Shown: positions 8,222 through 17,017 of the stretch, one piece after another
How positions within the stretch are numbered: position 1 is the first letter of the stretch
How the letters are laid out: every line of letters starts with the position of its first letter
Assembly (NCBI RefSeq): GCF_030762805.1
Contig: NZ_CP129113.1
Coordinates: 441,001-505,000 of the forward strand
Length of the DNA: 64,000 bases
Direction: 5' to 3'
DNA from: Aciduricibacillus chroicocephali
Lineage (GTDB): Bacteria > Bacillota > Bacilli > Bacillales > Amphibacillaceae
Program-made: the position numbers and the translations under genes
The notes under the pieces: model-generated
What the model was told of the DNA's origin: nothing
Databases searched by the model: none
The model's input: the letters and a program-made list of their open reading frames with translations, nothing else

Positions 8222-8855
8222 TGCTTTCACCTTGCTTTTCGATATGGCGGCGATGCAATTCTTCTTTCAAATCTTCAAGAGAGACACCGAGCAATTCCAT
8301 AAGCACAAGTGTGTGATAAATGAGATCGGATACTTCCCAAGTCACTTCCTGCTTATCATTGTTTTTCGCACCGATAATGACCTCGGCTGATTCTTCTCCG
8401 ATTTTTTTCAAGATTTTATCGATGCCTTTCTCGAACAAGTATGTCGTATAGGCACCTTCAACCGGATTTTCCTTGCGGTCCTTGATATTAGCAACAAGCT
8501 GATGGATGACATTGCGTGTGTCTGTTTTCTCTTCAATGATTGTTTCATTGAAGCAAGTTTCAGCACCTGTATGGCAGGCAGGACCAGCAGGAGTCACTTG
8601 AACGAGAAGGGTATCACCATCACAGTCATATGAAATACGGACAACTTGTTGTGTGTTGCCGGAAGTTGCGCCTTTATTCCAAAGTTCCTGACGACTGCGG
8701 CTATAGAACCATGTTTGTTTCGTCTCAATTGTTTTATTAAGAGATTCTTCATTCATATAGGCGAGCATGAGTACCTTGCCTGTTTTTTCGTCTTGAACGA
8801 CGGTTGGGATTAGTCCGTTGACGTCATACTTTAATTTGCTTTTGTCAAAAGTCAT
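8214..8855 (-). CDS. hisI: Bifunctional PR-AMP cyclohydrolase / PR-ATP pyrophosphatase HisIE
   Basis: 213 residues with two fused domains. The HisI part (about 1-110) has [19 protein letters not shown] and the zinc/metal cysteines in YDCDGD and CHTGAETCF. The HisE part (about 120-205) has the helical MazG-like pattern [15 protein letters not shown] and YHTLVLM. Together they remove pyrophosphate from PR-ATP and open the purine ring, steps 2 and 3 of histidine synthesis. Its ATG overlaps the hisF stop by 4 bases. Confidence 0.93.
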   Translation of the reverse strand: MTFDKSKLKYDVNGLIPTVVQDEKTGKVLMLAYMNEESLNKTIETKQTWFYSRSRQELWNKGATSGNTQQVVRISYDCDGDTLLVQVTPAGPACHTGAETCFNETIIEEKTDTRNVIHQLVANIKDRKENPVEGAYTTYLFEKGIDKILKKIGEESAEVIIGAKNNDKQEVTWEVSDLIYHTLVLMELLGVSLEDLKEELHRRHIEKQGESNE

Positions 8856-9625
8856 TTTGCTGCAGCCTCCCTGACTGGTATATCAAGTTTTTTCAAGTAG
8901 TCTTTAAGTTCGGGAATTGGTATCTCACCGTAATGGAATACAGAAGCGGCAAGTGCAGCATCTGCTTTTCCTTCTTGTAAGGCTTCGGCGAAATGCTTCA
9001 GCTCCCCGGCACCGCCGCTGGCGACGATCGGAACATTAACGACTTCGGCGATGCGACGATTAAGCTCAAGATTGTAACCTTTCTTTTCACCGTCTGCATC
9101 AATCGCATTAATGACGATTTCCCCGGCACCGAGCTTTTCGCCTTCGATTGCCCATTCGATTGCATCTTTGCCTGTATCAAGCCGGCCGCCGTTAATGAAG
9201 ACGCTCCATTTCTCGGGGGCGATTTCTTTGGCGTCGATGGCAAGCACGACACATTGCTTGCCGAATTTGTCGGCTGCGTCTTTAAGAAGCTGTGGGTTTT
9301 TTACAGCCGCGCTATTAATGGAAACTTTATCAGCCCCGGCACGAAGCACTTTTTGGATATCATCAACTGTGCGCAGACCACCACCCACAGTGAAAGGGAT
9401 AGAGATTTCGGCCGCGACGCGCTCGACGATATCTGAAAAAATATTACGTTCTTCATTTGAAGCGGTAATATCGTAGAACACGAGTTCGTCTGCACCTTCT
9501 GCATTGTAGCGTTTAGCCAGTTCAACAGGGTCTGCGACATCTTGAATATCTTTGAACTTTTTGCCTTTTACAACACGTCCTTTGTCAACATCAAGACATG
9601 GAACAATTCGTTTTGTCAAAGTCAT
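8852..9625 (-). CDS. hisF: Imidazole glycerol phosphate synthase cyclase subunit HisF
   Basis: 257-residue (beta/alpha)8 barrel. It starts [21 protein letters not shown] with the catalytic aspartate in PCLDVD, carries phosphate-binding loops TVGGGLR and VASGGAG, and the second catalytic aspartate region [17 protein letters not shown]. With HisH it makes imidazole glycerol phosphate and AICAR from PRFAR and glutamine. It overlaps hisA and hisIE by 4 bases each (ATGA). Confidence 0.95.
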   Translation of the reverse strand: MTLTKRIVPCLDVDKGRVVKGKKFKDIQDVADPVELAKRYNAEGADELVFYDITASNEERNIFSDIVERVAAEISIPFTVGGGLRTVDDIQKVLRAGADKVSINSAAVKNPQLLKDAADKFGKQCVVLAIDAKEIAPEKWSVFINGGRLDTGKDAIEWAIEGEKLGAGEIVINAIDADGEKKGYNLELNRRIAEVVNVPIVASGGAGELKHFAEALQEGKADAALAASVFHYGEIPIPELKDYLKKLDIPVREAAAK

Positions 9626-10335
9626 TTTGCCGCCTCCAATAGCTCTTCAAGAGTGACAGTGCCGTCATAGAGTGCTTTTCCAACAATTGCGCCATACATG
9701 TTTTTGCCGGCAAGCTTCTTCACATCTTCAGTAGTTGAAACACCGCCAGAAGCAATGACATCGATACTTGAAGCGTTATTCATCGCTTCCAATTCTTCGA
9801 AATTCGGACCTTGAAGCATGCCGTCTTTGGCAATGTCTGTGTAAACGATTGTCTTCACGCCGATTTTTTCAAGATCTTTCACAAGGTCGAGAGCTTTTAC
9901 ACTGCTCGTATCAGTCCAGCCGTCTGTAGCGATATAGCCATTTTTCGCATCGAGGGAAACGGCGATTTTATCTCCGTATTCGTTAACAGCTTCTTTAAGA
10001 AAATCAGGATTTTGAATAGCTGCAGTTCCAATAATGACTCGTGCTACACCACTATCAATATGGCTCTTAACAGCCTCCATCGTACGTACACCGCCGCCAA
10101 CCTGGATTGGAATAGGCGATTTTTCGGCAATCTCTCGAATGACAGCCGCATTTGTGGAAACACCGGTTTTAGCACCGTCTAGGTCTACAATATGTATGTA
10201 TTCAGCACCTTTATCGGCCCATTCTTTTGCCATCGAGACGGGCGAGTCGCTGTACACTTTTTCCTTATTATAGTCACCTTGAATGAGGCGGACACAATTG
10301 CCGCCGCGAATATCAATTGCAGGAAATAAAATCAT
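9622..10335 (-). CDS. hisA: ProFAR isomerase HisA
   Basis: 237-residue barrel paralogous to HisF. MILFPAIDIRGGNCVRLIQGD carries the first catalytic Asp, VGGGVRTMEA and ASGGVSTTED the phosphate loops, and YTDIAKDGML the second catalytic Asp. It catalyses the Amadori rearrangement of ProFAR to PRFAR. Start and stop overlap hisH and hisF by 4 bases each. Confidence 0.95.
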   Translation of the reverse strand: MILFPAIDIRGGNCVRLIQGDYNKEKVYSDSPVSMAKEWADKGAEYIHIVDLDGAKTGVSTNAAVIREIAEKSPIPIQVGGGVRTMEAVKSHIDSGVARVIIGTAAIQNPDFLKEAVNEYGDKIAVSLDAKNGYIATDGWTDTSSVKALDLVKDLEKIGVKTIVYTDIAKDGMLQGPNFEELEAMNNASSIDVIASGGVSTTEDVKKLAGKNMYGAIVGKALYDGTVTLEELLEAAK

Positions 10336-10937
10336 GTGAACATTCCTCCAAAGTTTTTTAGAATCTGCAAACCGGTTTCTCCGCTTTTCTCTGGGTGGAA
10401 CTGAATGCCGATCGTATTGCCTTTCTGTACAACAGCCGGAACTGACACTTCATAGTCTGCGTCCGCCACGATATCATTGTTGTCCGTATCTGCTGCATAG
10501 TAAGAGTGGACGAAGTATACATAGTCTCCGTTAGTTACATCTTTCAAAATTGGTTTGTCCTGCTGCACGGTCAGTGAATTCCAGCCCATATGCGGAACCT
10601 TTACCGTATCGGGGATAAGTGTAATATTGCCTTTGAGCAAACCGAGGCCATCGCTGCGTCCGCCTTCTTCACTCGTTTCAAATAGCATTTGCATGCCGAG
10701 GCAGATTCCGAGAAGCGGCTTGCCTTTGGCTACTTCTGCTTTGACAACTTCATCAAGGCCGGTCGCTTTCAACTGTTTCATTGCATCTCCGAATGCGCCT
10801 ACTCCTGGAAGGATAAGGGCATCAGCCTGTTCAAGTCTTGTTCTATCGCTTGTCAATTCGGAAGGAATATCGAGTCTTTCAAGTGCGAACTGCAAGCTTT
10901 TGATGTTACCTGCACCGTAATCAATGATGGCGATCAT
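10332..10937 (-). CDS. hisH: Imidazole glycerol phosphate synthase glutaminase subunit HisH
   Basis: 201-residue class I glutamine amidotransferase that feeds ammonia to HisF. The nucleophile lies in GICLGMQMLFE and the catalytic His-Glu pair in GIQFHPEKSG. The N-terminus is read as MIAIIDYGAGN from ATG 10937, with AAGGGA upstream; the open frame continues to 11057 but that extension lies inside hisB and is not homologous. The gap to hisB is 22 bases. Confidence 0.93.
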   Translation of the reverse strand: MIAIIDYGAGNIKSLQFALERLDIPSELTSDRTRLEQADALILPGVGAFGDAMKQLKATGLDEVVKAEVAKGKPLLGICLGMQMLFETSEEGGRSDGLGLLKGNITLIPDTVKVPHMGWNSLTVQQDKPILKDVTNGDYVYFVHSYYAADTDNNDIVADADYEVSVPAVVQKGNTIGIQFHPEKSGETGLQILKNFGGMFT

Positions 10938-10959
10938 AACAGCATGTTCCCTTCTTGTT

Positions 10960-11547
10960 TTAGAGTAGACCTTTGGTGGATGGAACCCCTTTGAAGCGTC
11001 CGTTTTTCTCACTTGCGGCGGCGAGGGCACGACCGAAGCCTTTGAAGATCGATTCAATCATATGATGTGTGTTCTTTCCATAGAAAAGGTTGATATGCAA
11101 AGCTAGCTTCGCATGATTGACAAAGCCTGTGAAAAATTCTTCAACGAGCTCTGTATCAAAATTGCCGACTTTGTCTTTCAAGCCCTCCACATTATAGACG
11201 AGGCATGGACGACCGCTAATATCGATTGAAACATTGGATAAAGCTTCGTCCATCGGTGTAGTGATAGTCGCATAGCGTGCAATGCCTTCTTTTGTTCCAA
11301 GTGCTTCATTGAATGCTTGGCCAAGTGCAATGCCGATATCTTCTGTCGTATGGTGCTGGTCGACTTCAAGATCACCATTACAGTTAATCTTCAAGTCAAA
11401 GCCGCCATGCTTACCAGTGAGTAGGAGCATATGGTCCAAGAAGCCAACTCCTGTACGAATATCCGTCTGACCTGAACCGTCAATGAGCAGATCAAGCTCA
11501 ATTTCTGTTTCTGCTGTCTGACGGGAAATCTGATAGCTGCGCGTCAC
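10960..11547 (-). CDS. hisB: Imidazoleglycerol-phosphate dehydratase HisB
   Basis: 195 residues. The duplicated manganese-binding motif is visible as HHTTEDIG near residue 72 and as HMIESIFKGFGRAL near the C-terminus. It dehydrates IGP to imidazole acetol-phosphate. It is the monofunctional form, the phosphatase step being carried by hisJ. The GTG start at 11547 overlaps the hisD stop (GTGA) and has AAAGGA 9 bases upstream. Confidence 0.95.
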   Translation of the reverse strand: MTRSYQISRQTAETEIELDLLIDGSGQTDIRTGVGFLDHMLLLTGKHGGFDLKINCNGDLEVDQHHTTEDIGIALGQAFNEALGTKEGIARYATITTPMDEALSNVSIDISGRPCLVYNVEGLKDKVGNFDTELVEEFFTGFVNHAKLALHINLFYGKNTHHMIESIFKGFGRALAAASEKNGRFKGVPSTKGLL

Positions 11548-12827
11548 TTCGTATCATCCTTTCTGATTGTGATTGATTTCGCGTGTGCAGTGAGCCCCTC
11601 CATATTGGCAATCGTTGCGATGCTGTCAGCTGCTTGGAGCAGGGCGTCACGCGAGTAGCTGATAATGCTCGACTTCTTAATGAAATCATAAACACCGAGA
11701 GGGGAGGCGAAGGCCGCTGTCCCGTTTGTTGGCAATGTGTGATTTGGTCCGGCGAAATAGTCACCAAGTGGTTCAGGTGAGTAATTGCCAAGGAAAATGG
11801 CACCAGCATTGTGTACACGATTCATTGCCTCCATCGGATTGGCGACCATTAGCTGCAGGTGTTCTGGTGCGAGCAGATTAACAATCTCGTAAGCTTCTTC
11901 AAAGTCTGATGCGATAACGATACGACCATTATCAGCAATTGATTTGCCAGCGATTTCAGAGCGTTCGAGCTGCTTAAGTTGTTTTAAAGTTTCTGCTTGG
12001 ATTTCCTGGCCAATCTGCTCATTCATCACGACACAGATTGCGGATGCCTGTTCATCATGTTCTGCCTGAGATAGCAGGTCAGCTGCAGCATAACTTGTAT
12101 TGCAAGTATCATCAGCAACGACACAGATTTCACTTGGGCCAGCGATCATATCAATTGCGACATCTCCGTAGACCCATTTTTTTGCACGGGCAACGAAGGC
12201 ATTTCCAGGACCGACAATTTTATATACTTTCTCTATTGTTTCTGTACCGTAAGCTAGTGCAGCAATTGCTTGTGCGCCACCAATTTTGTAGACTTTGTCT
12301 ACACCAGCAAGCTCTGCTGCAACAAGAACGTGCGGGTTTACTTTTCCATTTTGCTGAGGTGGTGTTGTCATTGTGATAGAAGGGACTCCAGCAATCTTTG
12401 CAGGTAGGGCATCCATAAGCACAGTGGAAGGGTAGGCTGCTTTTCCACCTGGCACATAGATTCCTACACGTTCGAGTGGAGTCACTTTCTGACCGAGGAG
12501 TACACCGTTCTCTTTGTTCACAAACCAGGAGCGTTCCTTTTGCTCTGAGTGGAAGCTGGTAATATTTTCTTTAGCCTGTTCCATTGCCGTAAGAAATTCT
12601 TTGCTCACGAGCCCGCGTGCTTCTGCGAACTCTGCTTCGCTCACTAGCAATGACTGCAGCTTTACTTTATCGAATTGCTCAGTATATGAAAAAAGTGCTT
12701 TATCGCCGTTTTTACGGACTTCCGCAATGATGGAGAGTACGGATTCATCAAGTTTTTCATTTCTTTCCTCGACTGCTTTTGGATTGAGAAGTTCTTCTCT
12801 ATAGTCGGCTGCGCTGATGATTTTCAT
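11544..12827 (-). CDS. hisD: Histidinol dehydrogenase HisD
   Basis: 427-residue zinc-dependent NAD enzyme performing the last two oxidations, histidinol to histidine. Motifs: YVPGGKAAYPSTVLM (signature), GGAQAIAALAYGT, GPGNAFVARAK, IAGPSEICVV, LLSQAEHDEQA with metal ligands, and PNHTLPTNGTAAFASPLGV. ATG 12827 is preferred because GGAG lies 8 bases upstream; GTG 12836 would overlap hisG but has a poor site. Confidence 0.95.
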   Translation of the reverse strand: MKIISAADYREELLNPKAVEERNEKLDESVLSIIAEVRKNGDKALFSYTEQFDKVKLQSLLVSEAEFAEARGLVSKEFLTAMEQAKENITSFHSEQKERSWFVNKENGVLLGQKVTPLERVGIYVPGGKAAYPSTVLMDALPAKIAGVPSITMTTPPQQNGKVNPHVLVAAELAGVDKVYKIGGAQAIAALAYGTETIEKVYKIVGPGNAFVARAKKWVYGDVAIDMIAGPSEICVVADDTCNTSYAAADLLSQAEHDEQASAICVVMNEQIGQEIQAETLKQLKQLERSEIAGKSIADNGRIVIASDFEEAYEIVNLLAPEHLQLMVANPMEAMNRVHNAGAIFLGNYSPEPLGDYFAGPNHTLPTNGTAAFASPLGVYDFIKKSSIISYSRDALLQAADSIATIANMEGLTAHAKSITIRKDDTK

Positions 12828-12832
12828 CAAAA

Positions 12833-13462
12833 TCACTCCAAACCGGATTTTAGTTGTTCAATGACTTGGCGGATACTCTCAGTCTTTGTTGCAAAACTTG
12901 ATTTGTTTACGATCAAGCGTGTGCTGATATCGTCAATATCAGCCATAATCTTCAGCCCGTTCTCGCGGATCGTGTTGCCTGTTTCTACGATATCGACGAT
13001 GCAGTCTGCCATGCCGATGAGCGGTGCAAGCTCAACGGAGCCGTTCAGTTTGATTGTCGTAATCGGAATGCCTCTTTGGTTAAAATAATTCTCCGCAACA
13101 CGCGGATATTTCGAGGCGACTACCAATTTTTTTGCTTCTTCAAGTGGGGGCGTATCTTGTGTTCCTGCAACTGAAAATTTGCACTTGCCGAGCTTCAAAT
13201 CCAGAAGCTCGTATATATCGGCCCCGGATTCGAGAATATTGTCCTTGCCGACGACGCCAACATCCGCAGCTCCTGTCTCAACGTATGTGCAAACGTCGAC
13301 TGCTTTCACGAAGATGAGTCGAAGTGTTCCTTCGGGATTACTGAATACGAGCTTGCGGCTTTTTTCATGGAAGTCAGGGAATTCAATCCCTGCTTTATTC
13401 AATAGTTCAATTGTACTCTCTGCCGTCCGTCCTTTAGCGAGAGCGAGTGTTAGCTGTTCCAC
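12833..13462 (-). CDS. hisG: ATP phosphoribosyltransferase catalytic subunit HisG (short form)
   Basis: 209 residues, the short HisG that lacks the C-terminal regulatory ACT-like domain and needs HisZ. LTLALAKGRTAEST is the N-terminal strand-loop; DVGVVGKDNILE and DCIVDIVETGNTIRENGL with the phosphate loop (E-TGNT) bind PRPP. It catalyses the first, committed step. GTG start at 13462 with a G-rich site upstream; 30 bases separate it from hisZ. Confidence 0.95.
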   Translation of the reverse strand: MEQLTLALAKGRTAESTIELLNKAGIEFPDFHEKSRKLVFSNPEGTLRLIFVKAVDVCTYVETGAADVGVVGKDNILESGADIYELLDLKLGKCKFSVAGTQDTPPLEEAKKLVVASKYPRVAENYFNQRGIPITTIKLNGSVELAPLIGMADCIVDIVETGNTIRENGLKIMADIDDISTRLIVNKSSFATKTESIRQVIEQLKSGLE

Positions 13463-13492
13463 AGATGTATCCCCCCTGAGAGTGTGTTTGTT

Positions 13493-14704
13493 TTATAGAA
13501 TTTCTTTCAAATCGTCAATGTTATTGAACGCCTTCGCTTCATCGCCTGATAGAAGTATTTGTTTATTTTCAGTGAGCTGAATAATGCTCTGGCTGTTTGC
13601 TTTGACGACAGCTTTTGCAGGGACAACAATTGTGCTCAAGCCTTGATCACGTAGCTCGCCTGCAATGAAGAATGCTTCCTGACGGCGCGATGCTTCATAA
13701 ATGATTGTCATGTCCACTGCTGCGGGTGCCTCATATGACTCTTTCGTTCCTTCAAGTAGTGCCTCAACATCAAAAGCGAAGCCGATTGCAGGAATTCTAG
13801 CATTGAATTGTTCTGACAAATGATCATAGCGACCGCCCATGAGGACAGGCTTTGCAACATTGTCTATGAATCCCTGGAAAATGATATCGGAATAGTAATC
13901 CATATGATTAATCAGGCCGAAATCCAATACAACATAGTCTGCAAGCCCGTAATCTTCAATTACTCCATACACTTCTGAGAGATTTTGAAGAGCTGCTTTC
14001 ATTGTGTCATTCAAGGCATATTTTTCAGCATCTGCAATCACAGATTTTGGATTGCCATATAGGAGCGGAATAGCATTGGCCGCCTCAGCAACTTCAGGTC
14101 TAACATCATGCTGCTCTAAAAATGGGCCAATCTCTGTCATGTTTTTGGCTTGAATATATTTTTCCAGCTGTTCAAACTCCTGTGGGTCGAGATTCATTTC
14201 GTTGGCGACTTGCTTGAAAAAGTCAGCATGACCAATCTCTAATTTGAAATTGGCGACATCCAGATCTTTTAAAGTCTGGATAGCAAGGACGATAGCTTCC
14301 GCATCAATTTCGGGTGATTTTTCACCGAAACATTCAATGCCTGCCTGTGTTTTCTCCTTTGAACCGTTGCCGTCAAATGAATTGCGGAAGACATCGGAAA
14401 CATAGAAATAACGAGTATGGTCAGCTGCAGTGAAATTCTGGGCAGCAAGCTCACGTGTTATTGGAATGGTAATATCGGGACGGAGGACGAGTACTTTACC
14501 ATCCTGGTCGATCATTTTAATCATTTCATCTGTATGAATCGTTCCAGTAGCATTTATATAAAGTTCATAAGGTTCAAATGTGGATGTGCGAATCTGATTG
14601 TAGCCATGGAGCGAGAATCGCTGCTTCATTGTTTGAATAAGCTGTTCCCTTGTCTTATATGCTCGGATATTCGGGTCCTGTGGGTCGTGAATCTGGACTT
14701 CCAT
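13493..14704 (-). CDS. hisZ: ATP phosphoribosyltransferase regulatory subunit HisZ
   Basis: 403-residue catalytically inactive histidyl-tRNA-synthetase paralogue that gives short HisG its activity and histidine feedback. Class II synthetase motifs survive as VLRPDITIPITRELA, RYFYVSDVFRN, and LMGGRYDHLSEQF. The start at 14704 has AAAGGAG about 7 bases upstream; the frame runs to 14746 but without a site. First gene of the operon. Confidence 0.93.
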   Translation of the reverse strand: MEVQIHDPQDPNIRAYKTREQLIQTMKQRFSLHGYNQIRTSTFEPYELYINATGTIHTDEMIKMIDQDGKVLVLRPDITIPITRELAAQNFTAADHTRYFYVSDVFRNSFDGNGSKEKTQAGIECFGEKSPEIDAEAIVLAIQTLKDLDVANFKLEIGHADFFKQVANEMNLDPQEFEQLEKYIQAKNMTEIGPFLEQHDVRPEVAEAANAIPLLYGNPKSVIADAEKYALNDTMKAALQNLSEVYGVIEDYGLADYVVLDFGLINHMDYYSDIIFQGFIDNVAKPVLMGGRYDHLSEQFNARIPAIGFAFDVEALLEGTKESYEAPAAVDMTIIYEASRRQEAFFIAGELRDQGLSTIVVPAKAVVKANSQSIIQLTENKQILLSGDEAKAFNNIDDLKEIL

Positions 14705-14770
14705 TAAATTGCTCCTTTCAAAACTGGCACAGCAGTGCTTTACCACTTTATTTAATTAAAGTTATATAGT

Positions 14771-14799
14771 ATTATAGAGTTATCAGAACTTAAAGTCAA
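14771..14799 (-). promoter_or_regulatory. Sigma-A promoter of the his operon
   Basis: Read on the minus strand: -35 TTGACT (14799-14794), exact 17-base spacer, -10 TATAAT (14776-14771). The predicted start gives a leader of only about 60 nt before hisZ, too short for a T-box. Confidence 0.85.
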
Positions 14800-14819
14800 T
14801 TAAAAGGAGCGGAATTTTC

Positions 14820-15617
14820 ATGTTTGACTACCATATGCACAGCACATTCTCGGCGGATTGCGAAGAGCCAATGGAGAAAACGATAGAAAGCGCGATAAAA
14901 AAGGGACTGACAGAAATCTGCTTTACGGAGCATGTTGATTATGATTATCCGGACCCGACAATTTCGTTTGATCTGGATTACCAGGCCTATGATCGGAAAA
15001 TAAAAGAGATGCAGCAGAAGTACGCAGACTCCATCGGAATTAAGAAAGGTGTGGAAGTTGGGATTGAGCCTTGTTATGTTGGACGCTTCGGGAAAATGCT
15101 AGATGAGGAGACATTCGACTTTATTATTTGCTCAATGCATGTGTCAGAGCGAAAAGATCTGCACTCCGGTGACTTTTTTAAAGGGAAGACGGTTGATGAA
15201 GCATACGAAATATATTACAGAGAGCTTCTCGATTGCGTTCGTCGCTTTGATCGATTCAGCATCCTTGGGCATGTTGATCTCGTCAAGCGCTACACAAAGG
15301 AGAAGGCGAAGAACAATTTTCATGAACTGATTGGAGAGATTTTTAACGTAATCATCCCACGAGGGCAGGGAATTGAACTGAACACATCCGGTTATCGCTA
15401 TGGACTAGGTGGCGGGATGCCGAGTACGGATATCCTTAGACTTTATAAAGAGTGTGGTGGGGAAGTGCTCACACTCGGATCAGATTCACATGTCGCAGAA
15501 ACCGTTGCTTATAAGTTCAAAGAATCACTAAAGCTATTCCAGGATATTGGGTTCAAATATGTGACAACCTTTAATGATATGAAACCGACATTCCATCCAA
15601 TTAGTAAGCTGATCTAA
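14820..15617 (+). CDS. hisJ: Histidinol-phosphatase HisJ (PHP family)
   Basis: 265-residue PHP-domain phosphatase that dephosphorylates histidinol-phosphate. The N-terminal metal motif is MFDYHMHSTFSADC; CFTEHVDYDYPD, ICSMHVSE, ILGHVDLVKRY and LTLGSDSHVAETV supply the other metal ligands. It is transcribed divergently from hisZ across 115 bases, completing the pathway at one locus. AAAAGGAGCGG lies about 8 bases upstream of the ATG. Confidence 0.93.
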   Translation: MFDYHMHSTFSADCEEPMEKTIESAIKKGLTEICFTEHVDYDYPDPTISFDLDYQAYDRKIKEMQQKYADSIGIKKGVEVGIEPCYVGRFGKMLDEETFDFIICSMHVSERKDLHSGDFFKGKTVDEAYEIYYRELLDCVRRFDRFSILGHVDLVKRYTKEKAKNNFHELIGEIFNVIIPRGQGIELNTSGYRYGLGGGMPSTDILRLYKECGGEVLTLGSDSHVAETVAYKFKESLKLFQDIGFKYVTTFNDMKPTFHPISKLI

Positions 15618-15626
15618 ATTTGTTAA

Positions 15627-15653
15627 CGACGCCTTAATTAGGCGCCTTTTTTG
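15627..15653 (+). terminator. Terminator after hisJ
   Basis: Short GC stem CGCCT / AGGCG with loop TAATT, extended imperfectly by one pair on each side, followed by a T-run. Confidence 0.75.
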
Positions 15654-15666
15654 TTTTCTTAAGAGC

Positions 15667-15780
15667 ATGACAGCCAACTGGCAAGGAATATTAAATGGAA
15701 ATCGGCCGCTCTACCCTGATACACGTGAACAGCTGGCAACTATTTTGAAAGGTTTTTTAAAGTATACGATGCTGAATTAA
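15667..15780 (+). other. Unassigned 37-codon ORF, possible gene remnant
   Basis: ATG 15667 opens a 37-residue frame (MTANWQGILNGNRPLYPDTR...) ending at TAA 15780. No convincing ribosome binding site is seen and it sits in a 394-base stretch between hisJ and murB. The amino-acid composition looks protein-like, so it may be the tail of a decayed gene, but I do not recognise the family. The bases 15781-15900 after it are AT-rich with no gene seen. Confidence 0.2.
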
Positions 15781-15925
15781 TAAGGAAAGCAGTAGAATTC
15801 TTTCGACATTCTTTAGAATAACCTAAAGAGATATTAGAATTACACTAGATTAAATAGTTCTGCAAACACTAAATTTAAAGCAAAAGCCAAAATGCCTTCG
15901 CATCAAAATTTCCGCTCAAAAATGC

Positions 15926-15931
15926 TATAAT
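15926..15931 (+). promoter_or_regulatory. Extended -10 upstream of murB
   Basis: TGC-TATAAT (TG at 15923-15924). No good -35 is seen 16-18 bases upstream. A second TATAAT-like hexamer follows near 15941. Confidence 0.5.
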
Positions 15932-15964
15932 GGATACGAATATAATATAATGAAGCAAGTATCC

Positions 15965-15987
15965 CCACCCATTGGAATGTGGGTGGA
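15965..15987 (+). other. Hairpin just upstream of the murB ribosome binding site
   Basis: CCACCCA / TGGGTGG, a 7-bp perfect stem with an 8-base loop and no T-run, about 9 bases before the AGAGG of murB. It could stabilise the 5' end or modulate initiation; function unknown. Confidence 0.5.
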
Positions 15988-16011
15988 ATAAGTATAGAGG
16001 ATGAGTGGTTG

Positions 16012-16920
16012 ATGGATGCAATCCTGAAACAGTTGAGGGAAATTTTAAAAGAAGGCAATGTTGAAAAAGATCTTGAACTGAAGACACATACGTATACACA
16101 TCTTGGCGGAAAAGCGGACTATTTTGTCATGCCGGGTTCATATGAAGAAGTACAGCAAGTTATCCAATTTGCTAACAAAAACAATTTACCGTTTACGATG
16201 CTTGGAAATGGCTCCAACTTGATTATCAAAGATGGCGGTATCCGTGGCATTGTAATGAATCTGCATAACTTTAATAAGGTCATGACTGACGGCACAAAGC
16301 TCATTGCACAGAGTGGGGCTCGTATTATTGACGCATCCCGCAAGGCGCTTGAAGCAGAACTGACTGGTCTTGAATTTGCTTGTGGTATCCCGGGTTCAGT
16401 CGGAGGCGCATTGTTCATGAATGCCGGTGCCTATGGTGGGGAAATCAAGGACTGTCTAGAAAGTACAATAGTCGCTACAAAAGATGGAGAGCTGCTGGAA
16501 TTGCAGGCAGCTGACCTGGATCTTGATTATCGCACGAGCAATATACCAGACAATGGCTATATTGTCCTTGAAGCGACTTTTGCTTTAAAACAGGGGGATC
16601 CTGCAGGAATCAAGGCTGTCATGGATGACCTGACAGAAAAGCGTGAAACGAAACAGCCGCTTGAATATCCTTCATGCGGGAGTGTGTTTAAGCGCCCGCC
16701 AGGCTATTTTGCAGGTAAGCTTATTCAGGATAGTGAACTGCAAGGCAAATCGATTGGTGGAGCGGAAGTATCGACAAAGCATGCTGGCTTTATCGTCAAT
16801 AAGAATGATGCTACTGCAGCAGAGTATATCGCCCTAATTGAATTTGTTCAGAAAACGGTAAAAGAAAAGTTCGGTGTCCAGCTGGAACGTGAAGTGCGCA
16901 TCATTGGGGAAGACAAATAA
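16012..16920 (+). CDS. murB: UDP-N-acetylenolpyruvoylglucosamine reductase MurB
   Basis: 302-residue FAD enzyme that reduces UDP-GlcNAc-enolpyruvate to UDP-MurNAc in the cytoplasm, a committed step of peptidoglycan precursor synthesis. Motifs: HTYTHLGGKADYFVMP and GNGSNLIIKDGGIRGIVM (FAD-binding), GIPGSVGGALFMNAGAYGGE, the catalytic serine in YPSCGSVFKRPPG, and a C-terminal SIGGAEVSTKHAGFIVN. It is the short Gram-positive type. ATG 16012 is chosen (AGAGG 11 bases upstream; a TTG at 16009 is the alternative); the longer frame from 15979 lacks a site. Confidence 0.93.
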   Translation: MDAILKQLREILKEGNVEKDLELKTHTYTHLGGKADYFVMPGSYEEVQQVIQFANKNNLPFTMLGNGSNLIIKDGGIRGIVMNLHNFNKVMTDGTKLIAQSGARIIDASRKALEAELTGLEFACGIPGSVGGALFMNAGAYGGEIKDCLESTIVATKDGELLELQAADLDLDYRTSNIPDNGYIVLEATFALKQGDPAGIKAVMDDLTEKRETKQPLEYPSCGSVFKRPPGYFAGKLIQDSELQGKSIGGAEVSTKHAGFIVNKNDATAAEYIALIEFVQKTVKEKFGVQLEREVRIIGEDK

Positions 16921-16927
16921 GAAGGTT

Positions 16928-16960
16928 AAAGCAGCATGGCTATTCGGCCATGCTGCTTTG
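16928..16960 (+). terminator. Terminator after murB
   Basis: AAAGCAGCATGGC / GCCATGCTGCTTT, 13-bp stem with a 6-base loop; the following tract GTTTATGTT is only moderately T-rich. Confidence 0.7.
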
Positions 16961-17017
16961 TTTATGTTGTGCTATGATGTGAGGAAACGGGTTGCACTGA
17001 AGAGAGGAGAGCGTTTA

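Noticed and set aside
10938..11057. N-terminal extension of HisH
   Set aside because: The frame is open but lies inside hisB; HisH families begin at MIAIIDYGAGN.
14705..14819. T-box or attenuator for the his operon
   Set aside because: The predicted transcript start leaves only about 60 nt, with no T-box sequence or terminator.
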